Below are positions 41,699-50,055 of a stretch of DNA of 64,000 nucleotides, piece by piece. Every line of letters starts with the position of its first letter. Within the stretch, counting starts at the first letter, position 1. Source of the stretch: CAVQRB01 sp963715055 (GTDB lineage: Bacteria; Pseudomonadota; Alphaproteobacteria; Rhodobacterales; Rhodobacteraceae); NCBI GenBank assembly GCA_963715055.1, contig CAVQRB010000018.1, positions 372,001 through 436,000 of the forward strand. The letters are read 5' to 3'. The position numbers were made by a program, and so were the translations under genes. A model generated the notes under the pieces. The model did no database searches. It had not been told where the DNA came from and saw only the letters and a program-made list of their open reading frames with translations.

Positions 41699-42401
41699 GA
41701 AGCTTCCGATCTTGCGGTCAAATCGTGCGAGAACCGAAATGTCACTCCGCGCTTCGTGATATACTGTCAATAACGAAAGAAAATAGCGTGGGCACTCAAC
41801 CTGAGTGCGTCCAAACCATTTGTTGGTTTGTTTGCAGCCGTGGCAATGACAGCTTGCATCTGTAGGGTCTGTGGCTGGTCCCAGCGCAGACCTACCTTTT
41901 TTGGCACGTTTTTCACGATGACGATAAACTGGCGCTTGTGCTCAGATCAGCCAGCCGGTCCAAATCTGTCCGTCATGACCACTGGCGGCTTTGCTGTCCA
42001 AGAACGGTGCTCAGGTCTCGGCTTCTGTCTCAAGCGGGCTTGTGACTGCGACCTTGATGGTCGGCGTTGCGATTTGTCGACCATCAGGCAAGCAGTGGAC
42101 GGTCGGGCTGGCGTTGGAAACTTCCATAGCAATGATATTGTCGCCATCTGGCCGGCTTGGAGTATTGCCGACATCCCTGATCAGGGACGGTCGCGAAGGC
42201 CGGTTCCCCGTTCGGAGGGTCGGGCCGCCATGGCACAAGACAGGTGCTACCTCGGCCGCGGAAAGGATCATTCCTCGGCATGGCACTCCCGCCTTCATGC
42301 CCCGGGAAAGGCCACTGCGCCAATGCCCGCAGATCACAGATGTTCCGGGAAAACGAAATGCTCCCGGTCAGGCCTGCCTGAATAGCGGGCGCTTTTACTC
42401 T
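41699..42401. other. Gene-free stretch, possibly decayed
   Basis: About 700 bases between the EamA and thiolase genes. Several frames of 80-185 residues are open on both strands, but none has a recognisable domain, a proper start or codon use that stands out. A minus-strand frame near 42011-42240 (with VGNTPSRPDGDNI and DGRQIATPTIKVAVTS) is the most protein-like and could be a leftover of a lost gene. Confidence 0.35.
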
Positions 42402-43580
42402 TCAGAGGCGCTCGAAGGCCAGGGCAATCCCCTGTCCGCCGCCGATACACATCGTGATCAAGGCACGCTTTCCGCCGGTCCGTTCCAGTTCGTATAGCGC
42501 CTTCAAAGTGAGGATGGCACCCGTCGCACCGACAGGATGACCCAGGGCGATGGCGCCGCCATTCGGGTTCACCTTTGCGGGATCGAAGCCCAGTTCCTTG
42601 CTGACGGCCAGGGCCTGCGCGGCAAAAGCCTCGTTGCTTTCGATCACGTCAAAATCCCCGGCGGCAAGGCCGGTCCGTTCCAGAAGGTTCCGAACCGCCG
42701 GAACCGGGCCGATCCCCATGACTTGAGGTCTTACACCTGCATGGGCATAGCCGAGCACCCGTGCCTTGGGTTTCAGACCGGCTTTTCGTGCGGCATCCGC
42801 CGTTGCAAGCACAAGAGCCGCCGCGCCATCGTTGATGCCGCTGGCGTTGCCTGCCGTCACGCTACCGTCCTTCTGGAACACCGGGCGCAATCCGGCGAGG
42901 GCCTCCGCCGTCGTGGCCTTGGGGTGCTCGTCCGTCTTGAAGGCCACCGTATCGCGTTTCACGCGCACCTCGACGGGCACGATCTGGCTTTCGAAGTGAC
43001 CCGCGGCGATTGCTGCGGCGGCACGTTCCTGGCTTTGCAGCGCAAAGGCGTCCTGATCCGCGCGGCTGATCCCGTGTTCGGCGGCCACATTTTCGGCCGT
43101 GACGCCCATGTGCCCTGTCCCGAAGGGACAGTTCAACGCGCCCAGCATCATATCGAGCGTCTTGATGTCGCCCATCTTGGCGCCCCAACGCTGGTCGGGC
43201 ACGATGAAGGGCGAGCGCGACATGTTCTCGGCACCGCCTGCCAGCCCGAAGGCAGCATCGCCCAGCATCAGAGACTGAATCACGGACACGATCGCCTGCG
43301 CCCCCGACCCGCAGAGCCGGTTGACGTTCATCGCAGGAACGGTGTCGGGAACGCCGGCCTGCAGGGCGGCAACGCGGCTCAGGTACATGTCCCGTGGTTC
43401 GGTGTTGATGACATGGCCGAAGACGACATGGCCGATCTGTCCACCCTCGACGCCCGAGCGTTCCAGCGCGGCCTTGCAGGCTACTGTCGCAAGCTCGATG
43501 GGCGGCGTTCCGGCCAGCGATCCGCCGAATGTTCCGATTGCGGTACGCGCACCGTCCAGGATTACGATCTCTTGGGTCAT
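42402..43580 (-). CDS. Acetyl-CoA acyltransferase / beta-ketothiolase (BktB-like)
   Basis: Thiolase of 392 residues. The active-site Cys lies in NVNRLCGSGAQAIVS, the late His in PNGGAIALGHPVGATG and the second Cys in ITMCIGGGQGIALAFE. The ESNEAFAAQ motif is present. Length and motifs fit degradative or PHB-type thiolases such as BktB; chain-length preference cannot be read. It is divergent from an XRE-cupin regulator, with a 123-base gap. Confidence 0.95.
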   Translation of the reverse strand: MTQEIVILDGARTAIGTFGGSLAGTPPIELATVACKAALERSGVEGGQIGHVVFGHVINTEPRDMYLSRVAALQAGVPDTVPAMNVNRLCGSGAQAIVSVIQSLMLGDAAFGLAGGAENMSRSPFIVPDQRWGAKMGDIKTLDMMLGALNCPFGTGHMGVTAENVAAEHGISRADQDAFALQSQERAAAAIAAGHFESQIVPVEVRVKRDTVAFKTDEHPKATTAEALAGLRPVFQKDGSVTAGNASGINDGAAALVLATADAARKAGLKPKARVLGYAHAGVRPQVMGIGPVPAVRNLLERTGLAAGDFDVIESNEAFAAQALAVSKELGFDPAKVNPNGGAIALGHPVGATGAILTLKALYELERTGGKRALITMCIGGGQGIALAFERL

Positions 43581-43703
43581 GTCAGTCTCCAGATTGCTGT
43601 TACCAAGCATTATGCGGAAACCATGCTGCCTTGTCAGCAGCGACCTGCCGTCATCTTCCGTGTCGAGATTGACAGGCACCCTCATGTCCGCGAAACATCC
43701 GTC

Positions 43704-44270
43704 ATGACGGAAAGTGACGACAACATCCTGACCCAGCTTCCTGTGCGCCTGAAAGATGCAAGGCGTGCACAGGGGTTGTCCCTCGATGCCGTGGCGAGGC
43801 TTTCGGGCGTGTCGCGCTCCATGGTCAGCCAGATCGAACGCGGCGAAAGCAGCCCGACCATTTCGACGCTCTGGAATCTGACACGTGCTCTCAAGGTCGA
43901 TTTCGCGGGTCTCCTCGACAACGCGCCCGGCCCCGATCAGATCGAGATCCTCCGCGGTCAGGATGTGCCGACCATCGACAATCTCGGCACCGGGTGCCGT
44001 ATCCGCATCCTGTCGCCGCCGGAAGAGGCGGGCAAACACGAGGTCTATGAGATCAGTTTCACCGCCAACGGCAGCCTCAGAAGCAACCCTCACGCACGTG
44101 GTGCGCGCGAACATCTCACCGTCGTCGAGGGGGTTCTGACGGTCACCAGCGGTGAGGCATCGGCCAGCCTCAAACCGGGCGATACGGCGCGCTACGCTGC
44201 CGATCTGCCACACCGGATCGAGGCGACCGGGGGGGAGGCCCGTGCATTTCTGGTGGTCATAAACGCCTGA
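43704..44270 (+). CDS. XRE family regulator with cupin domain
   Basis: Regulator of 188 residues. The N-terminal helix-turn-helix (LKDARRAQGLSLDAVARLSGVSRSMVSQIERGESSPTISTLWNL) is followed by a C-terminal cupin (about 115-185, with HARGAREHLTVVEGVLTV and LKPGDTARYAADLPHRIEA). Regulators of this build commonly sense amino acids, polyamines or related metabolites. It lies 95 bases upstream of kbl on the same strand. Its likely targets are the threonine operon and/or the divergent thiolase. Confidence 0.93.
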   Translation: MTESDDNILTQLPVRLKDARRAQGLSLDAVARLSGVSRSMVSQIERGESSPTISTLWNLTRALKVDFAGLLDNAPGPDQIEILRGQDVPTIDNLGTGCRIRILSPPEEAGKHEVYEISFTANGSLRSNPHARGAREHLTVVEGVLTVTSGEASASLKPGDTARYAADLPHRIEATGGEARAFLVVINA

Positions 44271-44296
44271 AAATCCGAGATAGCAGAAAAAATCCG

Positions 44297-44309
44297 TTAT
44301 CAAGGATAA
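44297..44309. promoter_or_regulatory. Dyad between the XRE-cupin gene and kbl
   Basis: TTATC-AAG-GATAA is a perfect inverted repeat in the 95-base gap before kbl. A related AAATCCGAGATA / AAATCCGTTATC direct repeat overlaps it. Position and symmetry fit an operator for the adjacent XRE-cupin protein; binding is inferred. Confidence 0.4.
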
Positions 44310-44365
44310 TTTCTGTTCCCGAAAACCCTTCGACATGGTAGCAGGGAGGGCAAAGGAGTCGCACC

Positions 44366-45553
44366 ATGACGCAAGCCTATCTGCAACACGTGACAGAGAC
44401 CCTCGCGCAGATCGAGGCCGACGGCATGATGAAACGCGAGCGCATGATCACCTCGCCGCAAGGTGCCCGGATTTCCGTCGGTGCAGGCGAAGTCATCAAT
44501 CTGTGCGCCAACAATTACCTCGGTCTTGCCGATCATCCCGACCTCATCGAGGCGGCGCGCTCGGCGATGACACCGCGCGGCTTCGGCATGGCCTCGGTGC
44601 GCTTCATCTGTGGCACGCAGGACATCCACCGGGAGCTGGAACAGAAGCTTGCAGCCTTTCTCCACAAGGACGACGCCATCCTCTTTGCCGCCTGCTTTGA
44701 CGCCAATGGAGGGCTTTTCGAGCCCCTTCTGGGACCTGAGGACGCGGTGGTTTCCGATGCCTTGAACCATGCCTCGATCATCGACGGTATCAGGCTCTGC
44801 AAAGCCAAAAGATATCGCTACGCGAATTCCGACATGACCGACCTGGAAGGGCAGTTGCAGCTTGCCCGAAGCGAAGGCGCACGTTTCATCCTGATCGCCA
44901 CCGACGGGGTGTTCAGCATGGACGGCTATCTTGCAAGGCTGGCGGAAATACACGCGCTGGCGCGGAAATATGACGCGATGGTCATGGTGGACGACTGCCA
45001 TGCGACCGGTTTCATGGGACCTCAAGGGCGGGGTACACCGGCGCTCGCGGGGGTCGATGTGGATATTCTCACGGGTACCCTGGGCAAGGCTCTGGGCGGT
45101 GCGATCGGCGGGTATATCGCGGGGCCGCAACCCGTGATCGACCTGCTGCGGCAGCGTGCCCGGCCCTATCTCTTCTCCAATTCGCTGCCGCCGAGCATCG
45201 TCGCCGCGGGGATCAAGGCGCTCGATCTGGTGATCGCGGGCGATGACCTGCGCCACCGGCTTTTCGAGAACACGCGCTACTGGCGGGACGGACTCGAGGA
45301 TCTGGGCTTCGATCTTCTGCCCGGCGAGCACCCCATCGTGCCCGTGATGCTGGGCGAGGCGCGTCTTGCACAGGACATGGCTACCCGGCTCTTCGCGGAA
45401 GGCGTGTATGTTTCGGGCTTCTTCTTCCCCGTCGTGCCGAAGGGACAGGCGCGGATAAGAACCCAGATGAATGCGGCTCTGACAAAGGCTGACCTCGACC
45501 ATGCGCTGGCGGCTTTCGCGACGGCGGGCAAGGCCTGCGGCGTGCTGGCATGA
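44366..45553 (+). CDS. kbl: Glycine C-acetyltransferase (2-amino-3-ketobutyrate CoA ligase)
   Basis: PLP enzyme of 395 residues in the alpha-oxoamine synthase family. It splits 2-amino-3-oxobutyrate with CoA into glycine and acetyl-CoA, the second step of threonine breakdown. Motifs are INLCANNYLGLADHP, FICGTQDIHRELE, SDALNHASIIDGIRL, MVDDCHATGFMG and the PLP lysine in TGTLGKALGGAIGG. AAAGGAG precedes the ATG. Its stop overlaps the following PLP-lyase gene by four bases, and tdh comes after that. Confidence 0.98.
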   Translation: MTQAYLQHVTETLAQIEADGMMKRERMITSPQGARISVGAGEVINLCANNYLGLADHPDLIEAARSAMTPRGFGMASVRFICGTQDIHRELEQKLAAFLHKDDAILFAACFDANGGLFEPLLGPEDAVVSDALNHASIIDGIRLCKAKRYRYANSDMTDLEGQLQLARSEGARFILIATDGVFSMDGYLARLAEIHALARKYDAMVMVDDCHATGFMGPQGRGTPALAGVDVDILTGTLGKALGGAIGGYIAGPQPVIDLLRQRARPYLFSNSLPPSIVAAGIKALDLVIAGDDLRHRLFENTRYWRDGLEDLGFDLLPGEHPIVPVMLGEARLAQDMATRLFAEGVYVSGFFFPVVPKGQARIRTQMNAALTKADLDHALAAFATAGKACGVLA

Positions 45554-46503
45554 TCCTCCCTTCCGTCGTCGAGGCCATCGGAGAGACGCCACTCGTCGAT
45601 CTGACCCGGCTGGTGGACCGCCTCGACATCGATGGGCGTATTCTTGCGAAACTCGACAACCTTCTGCCCGGCTACTCCAAGAAGGACCGGGCCGCGCGGG
45701 CGATCATCGAGGCCGCCAAGGCAGATGGCAGGCTGCGCCCCGGTCAGACCGTGGTGGAGTTGACCTCGGGAAACATGGGCACCGGCCTCGCCATCGTCTG
45801 CGCCGTCCACGGTCATCCGTTCATCGCCGTGATGAGCGTGGGCAATTCCGTCGAACGGGCGCGGATGATGCGGGCGCTTGGTGCAACAGTTGTGCTCGCG
45901 CCGCAGGCTCCCGGCGGCACGCCCGGACAGGTGACAGCGGCCGACCTTGCGCTTGTCGATGCGGAAGTGCGCCGGATCGTGGCCGAAACCGGCGCTTTCC
46001 GCGCTGACCAGTTCGAGGATGGCGGCAATCCGTTGGCGCATGAAACCGGCACCGGGCCTGAGCTTTGGGCACAATCAGGGGGCAAGATCACCGCATTCTG
46101 CGATTTCGCAGGTTCAGGTGGGACTTTGGGCGGCGTCGCGCGGTTTCTGACACCGAAGGGCGTTGCCTGCTACGCGGTCGAGCCCGAAGGGGCCGAAGCG
46201 CTCTCCGGGCGAGCAACTGACCGCCCGGACCATCCGGTGCAGGGTGGCGGGTACAACATGGCGCACCTCACGCATCTGGAGGGCACACCCCTCGCGGGCT
46301 ACCTTTCGGTGACGGGCGACGCGGCGCGGGAGAATGCCCGTTTGCTGGCACGGGTCGAAGGTATTTTCGGTGGCTATTCGGCGGGCGCCAACCTCGCTGG
46401 CGCCGTGCAACTGCTGACCGGCCCGCACAAGGGCGGAACGGTTGCCTTCGTGGTCTGTGACAGCGGATTGAAGTATCTCTCCACCGATCTCTGGGAGACG
46501 TGA
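45550..46503 (+). CDS. PLP-dependent cysteine synthase-like lyase in the threonine operon
   Basis: Protein of 317 residues of fold type II PLP enzymes. The PLP lysine is Lys45 in GYSKKDRAARAII, the substrate loop is ELTSGNMGTGLAIV (the SGN motif), and the phosphate cup is GSGGTLGGVARFL. This is the cysteine synthase/cystathionine beta-synthase family. The true substrate (serine, threonine, O-acetylserine or another) is unknown. It is locked between kbl (ATGA overlap) and tdh (one base apart), so it should act on threonine, glycine or a by-product of that path. Confidence 0.88.
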   Translation: MILPSVVEAIGETPLVDLTRLVDRLDIDGRILAKLDNLLPGYSKKDRAARAIIEAAKADGRLRPGQTVVELTSGNMGTGLAIVCAVHGHPFIAVMSVGNSVERARMMRALGATVVLAPQAPGGTPGQVTAADLALVDAEVRRIVAETGAFRADQFEDGGNPLAHETGTGPELWAQSGGKITAFCDFAGSGGTLGGVARFLTPKGVACYAVEPEGAEALSGRATDRPDHPVQGGGYNMAHLTHLEGTPLAGYLSVTGDAARENARLLARVEGIFGGYSAGANLAGAVQLLTGPHKGGTVAFVVCDSGLKYLSTDLWET

Positions 46504-46504
46504 C

Positions 46505-47551
46505 ATGACGAATGAAATGAAGGCTCTCTCGAAACTCCATGCCCGTGAGGGCTTGTGGATGACCCACGCCCCGGTGCCGGAAATCGGACCGGATGATGTG
46601 CTGATCCGCATCAACAAGACCGGTATTTGTGGCACTGACATCCACATCTGGAACTGGGACGAATGGGCGCAGAAAACAGTGCCCGTACCGCTCATCACCG
46701 GGCATGAATTCGCGGGCGAGATCGTCGAGGTCGGTCGCAACGTGACCGACCTGGAGATAGGACAGCGTTGCTCCGGTGAAGGCCATCTCATCGGCAAGAC
46801 CTCGCGCCAGAGCCGCGCAGGCAAGTTCCACCTTGATCCCGCCACCCGTGGCATCGGGGTGAACGAGCAGGGCGCATTCGCTCAATACCTGCGGTTGCCG
46901 GCCTTCAATGTCGTGCCGCTGCCCGACGAGATATCGGACGATATTGGCGCAATTCTCGATCCGCTCGGCAATGCGGTGCATACCGCGCTGAGTTTCGATC
47001 TGGTGGGCGAGGACGTGTTGATCACCGGGGCAGGGCCCATCGGTATCATGGCGGCTGCAGTCGCGCGGCATGTCGGTGCGCGCCATGTTGTCATCACCGA
47101 TATCAACCCCGACAGGCTGGCGCTGGCCGAGACCGTGACCGATGTCGTGCCGGTCAATGTCGGCACTCAGGACCTGAAACAGGTGATCAGCGATCTCAAG
47201 ATGAAACAGGGCTTCGATGTCGGCCTCGAGATGTCGGGCAGCCAGCAGGCGCTCGACCAGATGGTTGAGGCCATGACCATGGGAGGCCGCATCGCGATGC
47301 TGGGGATTCCGCCGGGCAAGTCGCCGGTCGACTGGTCGCGCATCGTCTTCAAGGCAATCACCATCAAGGGCGTCTACGGGCGCGAGATCTTCGAGACCTG
47401 GTACAAGATGATCGCCATGTTGCAGAACGGCCTCGATGTCAGCCGTGTCATCACGCACAGGTTTCCTGTCGATGATTTCGAAGCCGGGTTTGCCGCGATG
47501 AAGTCAGGGCAATCGGGAAAGGTTGTGCTGGATTGGACTGCTGCGGGTTAG
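46505..47551 (+). CDS. tdh: L-threonine 3-dehydrogenase
   Basis: Zinc-dependent MDR enzyme of 348 residues that oxidises threonine to 2-amino-3-oxobutyrate, the substrate of Kbl. The catalytic zinc site is present: Cys42 in TGICGTDIHIW and His67-Glu68 in TGHEFAGE. NAD binding is by LITGAGPIGIMAAAVARHVGAR. The C-terminus VYGREIFETWYKM and SGQSGKVVLDW is typical of Tdh. The four cysteines of the structural zinc loop are replaced by Gly97, Ser100, Ser103 and Asp111. Identity is secure; loss of the second zinc is the notable feature. Confidence 0.97.
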   Translation: MTNEMKALSKLHAREGLWMTHAPVPEIGPDDVLIRINKTGICGTDIHIWNWDEWAQKTVPVPLITGHEFAGEIVEVGRNVTDLEIGQRCSGEGHLIGKTSRQSRAGKFHLDPATRGIGVNEQGAFAQYLRLPAFNVVPLPDEISDDIGAILDPLGNAVHTALSFDLVGEDVLITGAGPIGIMAAAVARHVGARHVVITDINPDRLALAETVTDVVPVNVGTQDLKQVISDLKMKQGFDVGLEMSGSQQALDQMVEAMTMGGRIAMLGIPPGKSPVDWSRIVFKAITIKGVYGREIFETWYKMIAMLQNGLDVSRVITHRFPVDDFEAGFAAMKSGQSGKVVLDWTAAG

Positions 47552-47571
47552 CGTTTCGCCTGATCAGGCTC

Positions 47572-48306
47572 TCATGAAATCGGCCGCAGCGCCTCACGGC
47601 CCTTGTCCGTCAGCAACCAGCAGTCCCTGCCTTCGAAGACGGCGGCGTGCAGCGGTCTGAAGTATCCGGCCCCGCCATCGAGGTTGACCCGGTTGCCCGC
47701 ATGTTCCGGATGATCGAGTGCCGTGTGCCCGTGCACGACCAACCGCCCGAATGACCCGCCGTGGTCCAGAAACCCTTGCCGGATCCAGATCAGGTCGTCT
47801 TCCCGCTGGTCCTTCAGCGCCACACCGGGGCGCAGGCCGGCATGAACGAAGATCAACTCATCGGACAGATGCATCAGCGGTCTCTGTTTGAGGAAATCGC
47901 GATGTGCCTGTGGAACGGCTTCACGGGCTGCCTCCAGGACAGGCTGGAGCGGCATCCCCACTTCCGCCAGAACACCATAGGAGAGCAGGGTCTTGTCACC
48001 GCCCAGTTTCGGGTCAAACCAGAAGAGATCGGGCCGCGTCGCCGGATCGTGCACCCTCATGTCATCGAGAAACCGCGTCAGGTACCTGTCGTGATTGCCA
48101 AGTATCGGGGTCCAACGCCGCCCTTCTGCCATGCCGTCGATCAGTTTCTGGACGACCGCCTTGCTGTTCTGGCCCCGATCTACATAGTCGCCGAGGAACA
48201 CGATTTCCGCATCATTGCCGCCATCGGCGTCGATGAGCGCCAGAACCCGTTCGAGTTCCTCGATCTGACCGTGGATGTCTCCGATGGCATAGATGGGCGC
48301 TGTCAT
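47572..48306 (-). CDS. Metallophosphoesterase (PrpA/ApaH-like)
   Basis: Protein of 244 residues with the calcineurin-like phosphatase motifs in order: IYAIGDIHGQIEELE, VFLGDYVDRGQNSK, PILGNHDRYL, FVHAGLRPGVALKDQ and VVHGHTALDHP. Such enzymes dephosphorylate phosphoproteins or split diadenosine polyphosphates; which applies is unclear. ATG at 48306 follows AAGGGCC. It lies downstream of serA on the same strand behind a perfect GC hairpin, and converges on tdh. Confidence 0.92.
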   Translation of the reverse strand: MTAPIYAIGDIHGQIEELERVLALIDADGGNDAEIVFLGDYVDRGQNSKAVVQKLIDGMAEGRRWTPILGNHDRYLTRFLDDMRVHDPATRPDLFWFDPKLGGDKTLLSYGVLAEVGMPLQPVLEAAREAVPQAHRDFLKQRPLMHLSDELIFVHAGLRPGVALKDQREDDLIWIRQGFLDHGGSFGRLVVHGHTALDHPEHAGNRVNLDGGAGYFRPLHAAVFEGRDCWLLTDKGREALRPIS

Positions 48307-48365
48307 CACATTGGCCCTTTCAGCAGGCTGTTTCCCGAAATCCCGGGTCCGCGTCAAACGGAACA

Positions 48366-48385
48366 GGCGCCGGTCACCCGGCGCC
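48366..48385 (-). terminator. Perfect GC hairpin after serA
   Basis: GGCGCCGG pairs perfectly with CCGGCGCC around a four-base loop (48366-48385), 23 bases past the serA stop. There is no T run, so it may be an attenuating or RNA-protecting hairpin rather than a full terminator. Confidence 0.45.
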
Positions 48386-48408
48386 GATTCCCTTGTCAGA
48401 GCCTTTGG

Positions 48409-50004
48409 TCAGGCGACATCGAAGGCCAGCGGCTTGATCTGGTTGAATAGGCCCGTGCCCTGAAGTTTCTTGATTACCGGAGCCGGCACCTCTTCGTCCA
48501 CGTAAAGGAGTGCTATCGCCTCGCCCCGCGCCTGCGCACGGCCAAGCGTGAAGTTCGCGATGTTCACGCCGCCCTCGCCCAGCGTCTGACCCAGCGCGCC
48601 GATGATGCCCGGCACATCGTTGTTGGTGGTGTAGAGCATATGCGCACCCACCTCGGCGTCGATCTGGATTCCCTTGATCTGGATGAAGCGCGGCTTGCCG
48701 TCGGAAAACACCGTGCCCGCAATGGAACGCTCGCGCTTCTCGGTCACGACCGTCACCTTGATATAGCCGTCGAACACGCCGGACTTGTGCTGGTTCGTGG
48801 TGGAGATCTGGATGCCCCGTTCCTCGGCGATCACCGGGGCGGAAACCATGTTCACATCGGGATTGGCCTTTTTCATGATGCCCGCCACGACCCCGCAATT
48901 GAGCGCGGAGAGGTTCATTTCGGCCACCGAGCCATCGTAGAGAATGTTGATCGCCTTGATCGGTTCGTCCGTCATCTGCCCGATGAAAGCGCCGAGATGC
49001 GACGCAAGCTTGAGCCAGGGGCCCATGATCTTTGCTTCCTCCGCCGTGACTGACGGCATGTTGAGCGCGTTGGAGACAGCCCCGGTGAGCAGATAATCGG
49101 ACATTTGCTCTGCCACCTGAAGCGCCACGTTCTCCTGCGCCTCGGTGGTCGCCGCCCCGAGGTGCGGGGTGCAGACCACGTTCGGCAGGTTGAAGAGCGG
49201 GTTCTCCGTCGCCGGCTCCTTGGAAAACACATCGAAGGCAGCACCGGCCACGTGACCCGATTTCAAAGCCTCGGCCAGCGCTTCTTCATCCACGAGACCG
49301 CCGCGCGCGCAATTTATGATCCGCACGCCGGGTTTCATCCGTCCGATGGCCTCGGCGCTGAGGATGTTGGCGGTCTGATCCGTGTAGGGCACGTGCAGGG
49401 TGATGAAATCGGCGCGATCCAGCAGCGCGTCGAGGTCGACCTTTTCCACGCCCATCTTCTGTGCCTTCTCCTCGCCGAGGAAAGGATCATAGGCGATCAC
49501 CTTCATCTTGAGGCCGCGCGCACGGTCGCAGACGATACCACCGATGTTGCCGGCCCCGATGACGCCGAGCGTCTTGCCGGTCAACTCGACACCCATGAAG
49601 CGCGATTTCTCCCACTTGCCTGCATGGGTCGAGGCGGAAGCCTCGGGAATCTGCCGCGCTACGGCGAACATCATCGCGATGGCATGTTCGGCCGTGGTGA
49701 TCATGTTGCCGAAGGGCGTGTTCATCACGATGATGCCCTTCTTGGACGCGGCGTCCCTGTCGATGTTGTCGGTGCCGATCCCGGCGCGCCCGATGACCTT
49801 GAGCCGCGGCGCTGCCGCGATGATCTTTTCCGTCACCTTGGTGGCGGAGCGGATCGCAAGCCCGTCATAATTACCGATGATTTCGGCCAGTTTATCCTTG
49901 TCCTTGCCCACATCGGGCTGAAAATCGACGTCGATCCCGCGATCGCGGAAAATCTGCACGGCGGCATCGGACAGGCTGTCTGAGATGAGTACCTTGGGGG
50001 CCAT
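48409..50004 (-). CDS. serA: D-3-phosphoglycerate dehydrogenase
   Basis: First enzyme of serine synthesis, 531 residues, the long form. Substrate and NAD domains show AIRSATKVTEKII, GRAGIGTDNIDRDAASKKGI, VIGAGNIGGIVCDRARGL, INCARGGLVDEEAL and CTPHLGAATTEAQENVA. An intervening domain (about 320-450) and a C-terminal ACT domain (DVPGIIGALGQTLGEGGVNIANFTLGR) suggest allosteric control, often by serine. ATG at 50004 has GGAG six bases upstream. It follows serC after 51 bases and is probably cotranscribed. Confidence 0.98.
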   Translation of the reverse strand: MAPKVLISDSLSDAAVQIFRDRGIDVDFQPDVGKDKDKLAEIIGNYDGLAIRSATKVTEKIIAAAPRLKVIGRAGIGTDNIDRDAASKKGIIVMNTPFGNMITTAEHAIAMMFAVARQIPEASASTHAGKWEKSRFMGVELTGKTLGVIGAGNIGGIVCDRARGLKMKVIAYDPFLGEEKAQKMGVEKVDLDALLDRADFITLHVPYTDQTANILSAEAIGRMKPGVRIINCARGGLVDEEALAEALKSGHVAGAAFDVFSKEPATENPLFNLPNVVCTPHLGAATTEAQENVALQVAEQMSDYLLTGAVSNALNMPSVTAEEAKIMGPWLKLASHLGAFIGQMTDEPIKAINILYDGSVAEMNLSALNCGVVAGIMKKANPDVNMVSAPVIAEERGIQISTTNQHKSGVFDGYIKVTVVTEKRERSIAGTVFSDGKPRFIQIKGIQIDAEVGAHMLYTTNNDVPGIIGALGQTLGEGGVNIANFTLGRAQARGEAIALLYVDEEVPAPVIKKLQGTGLFNQIKPLAFDVA

Positions 50005-50055
50005 TTGGGGCTCCATTTCTTGAGTATCGATTGTGTTTCGTTGAAAAGGGGGCGG

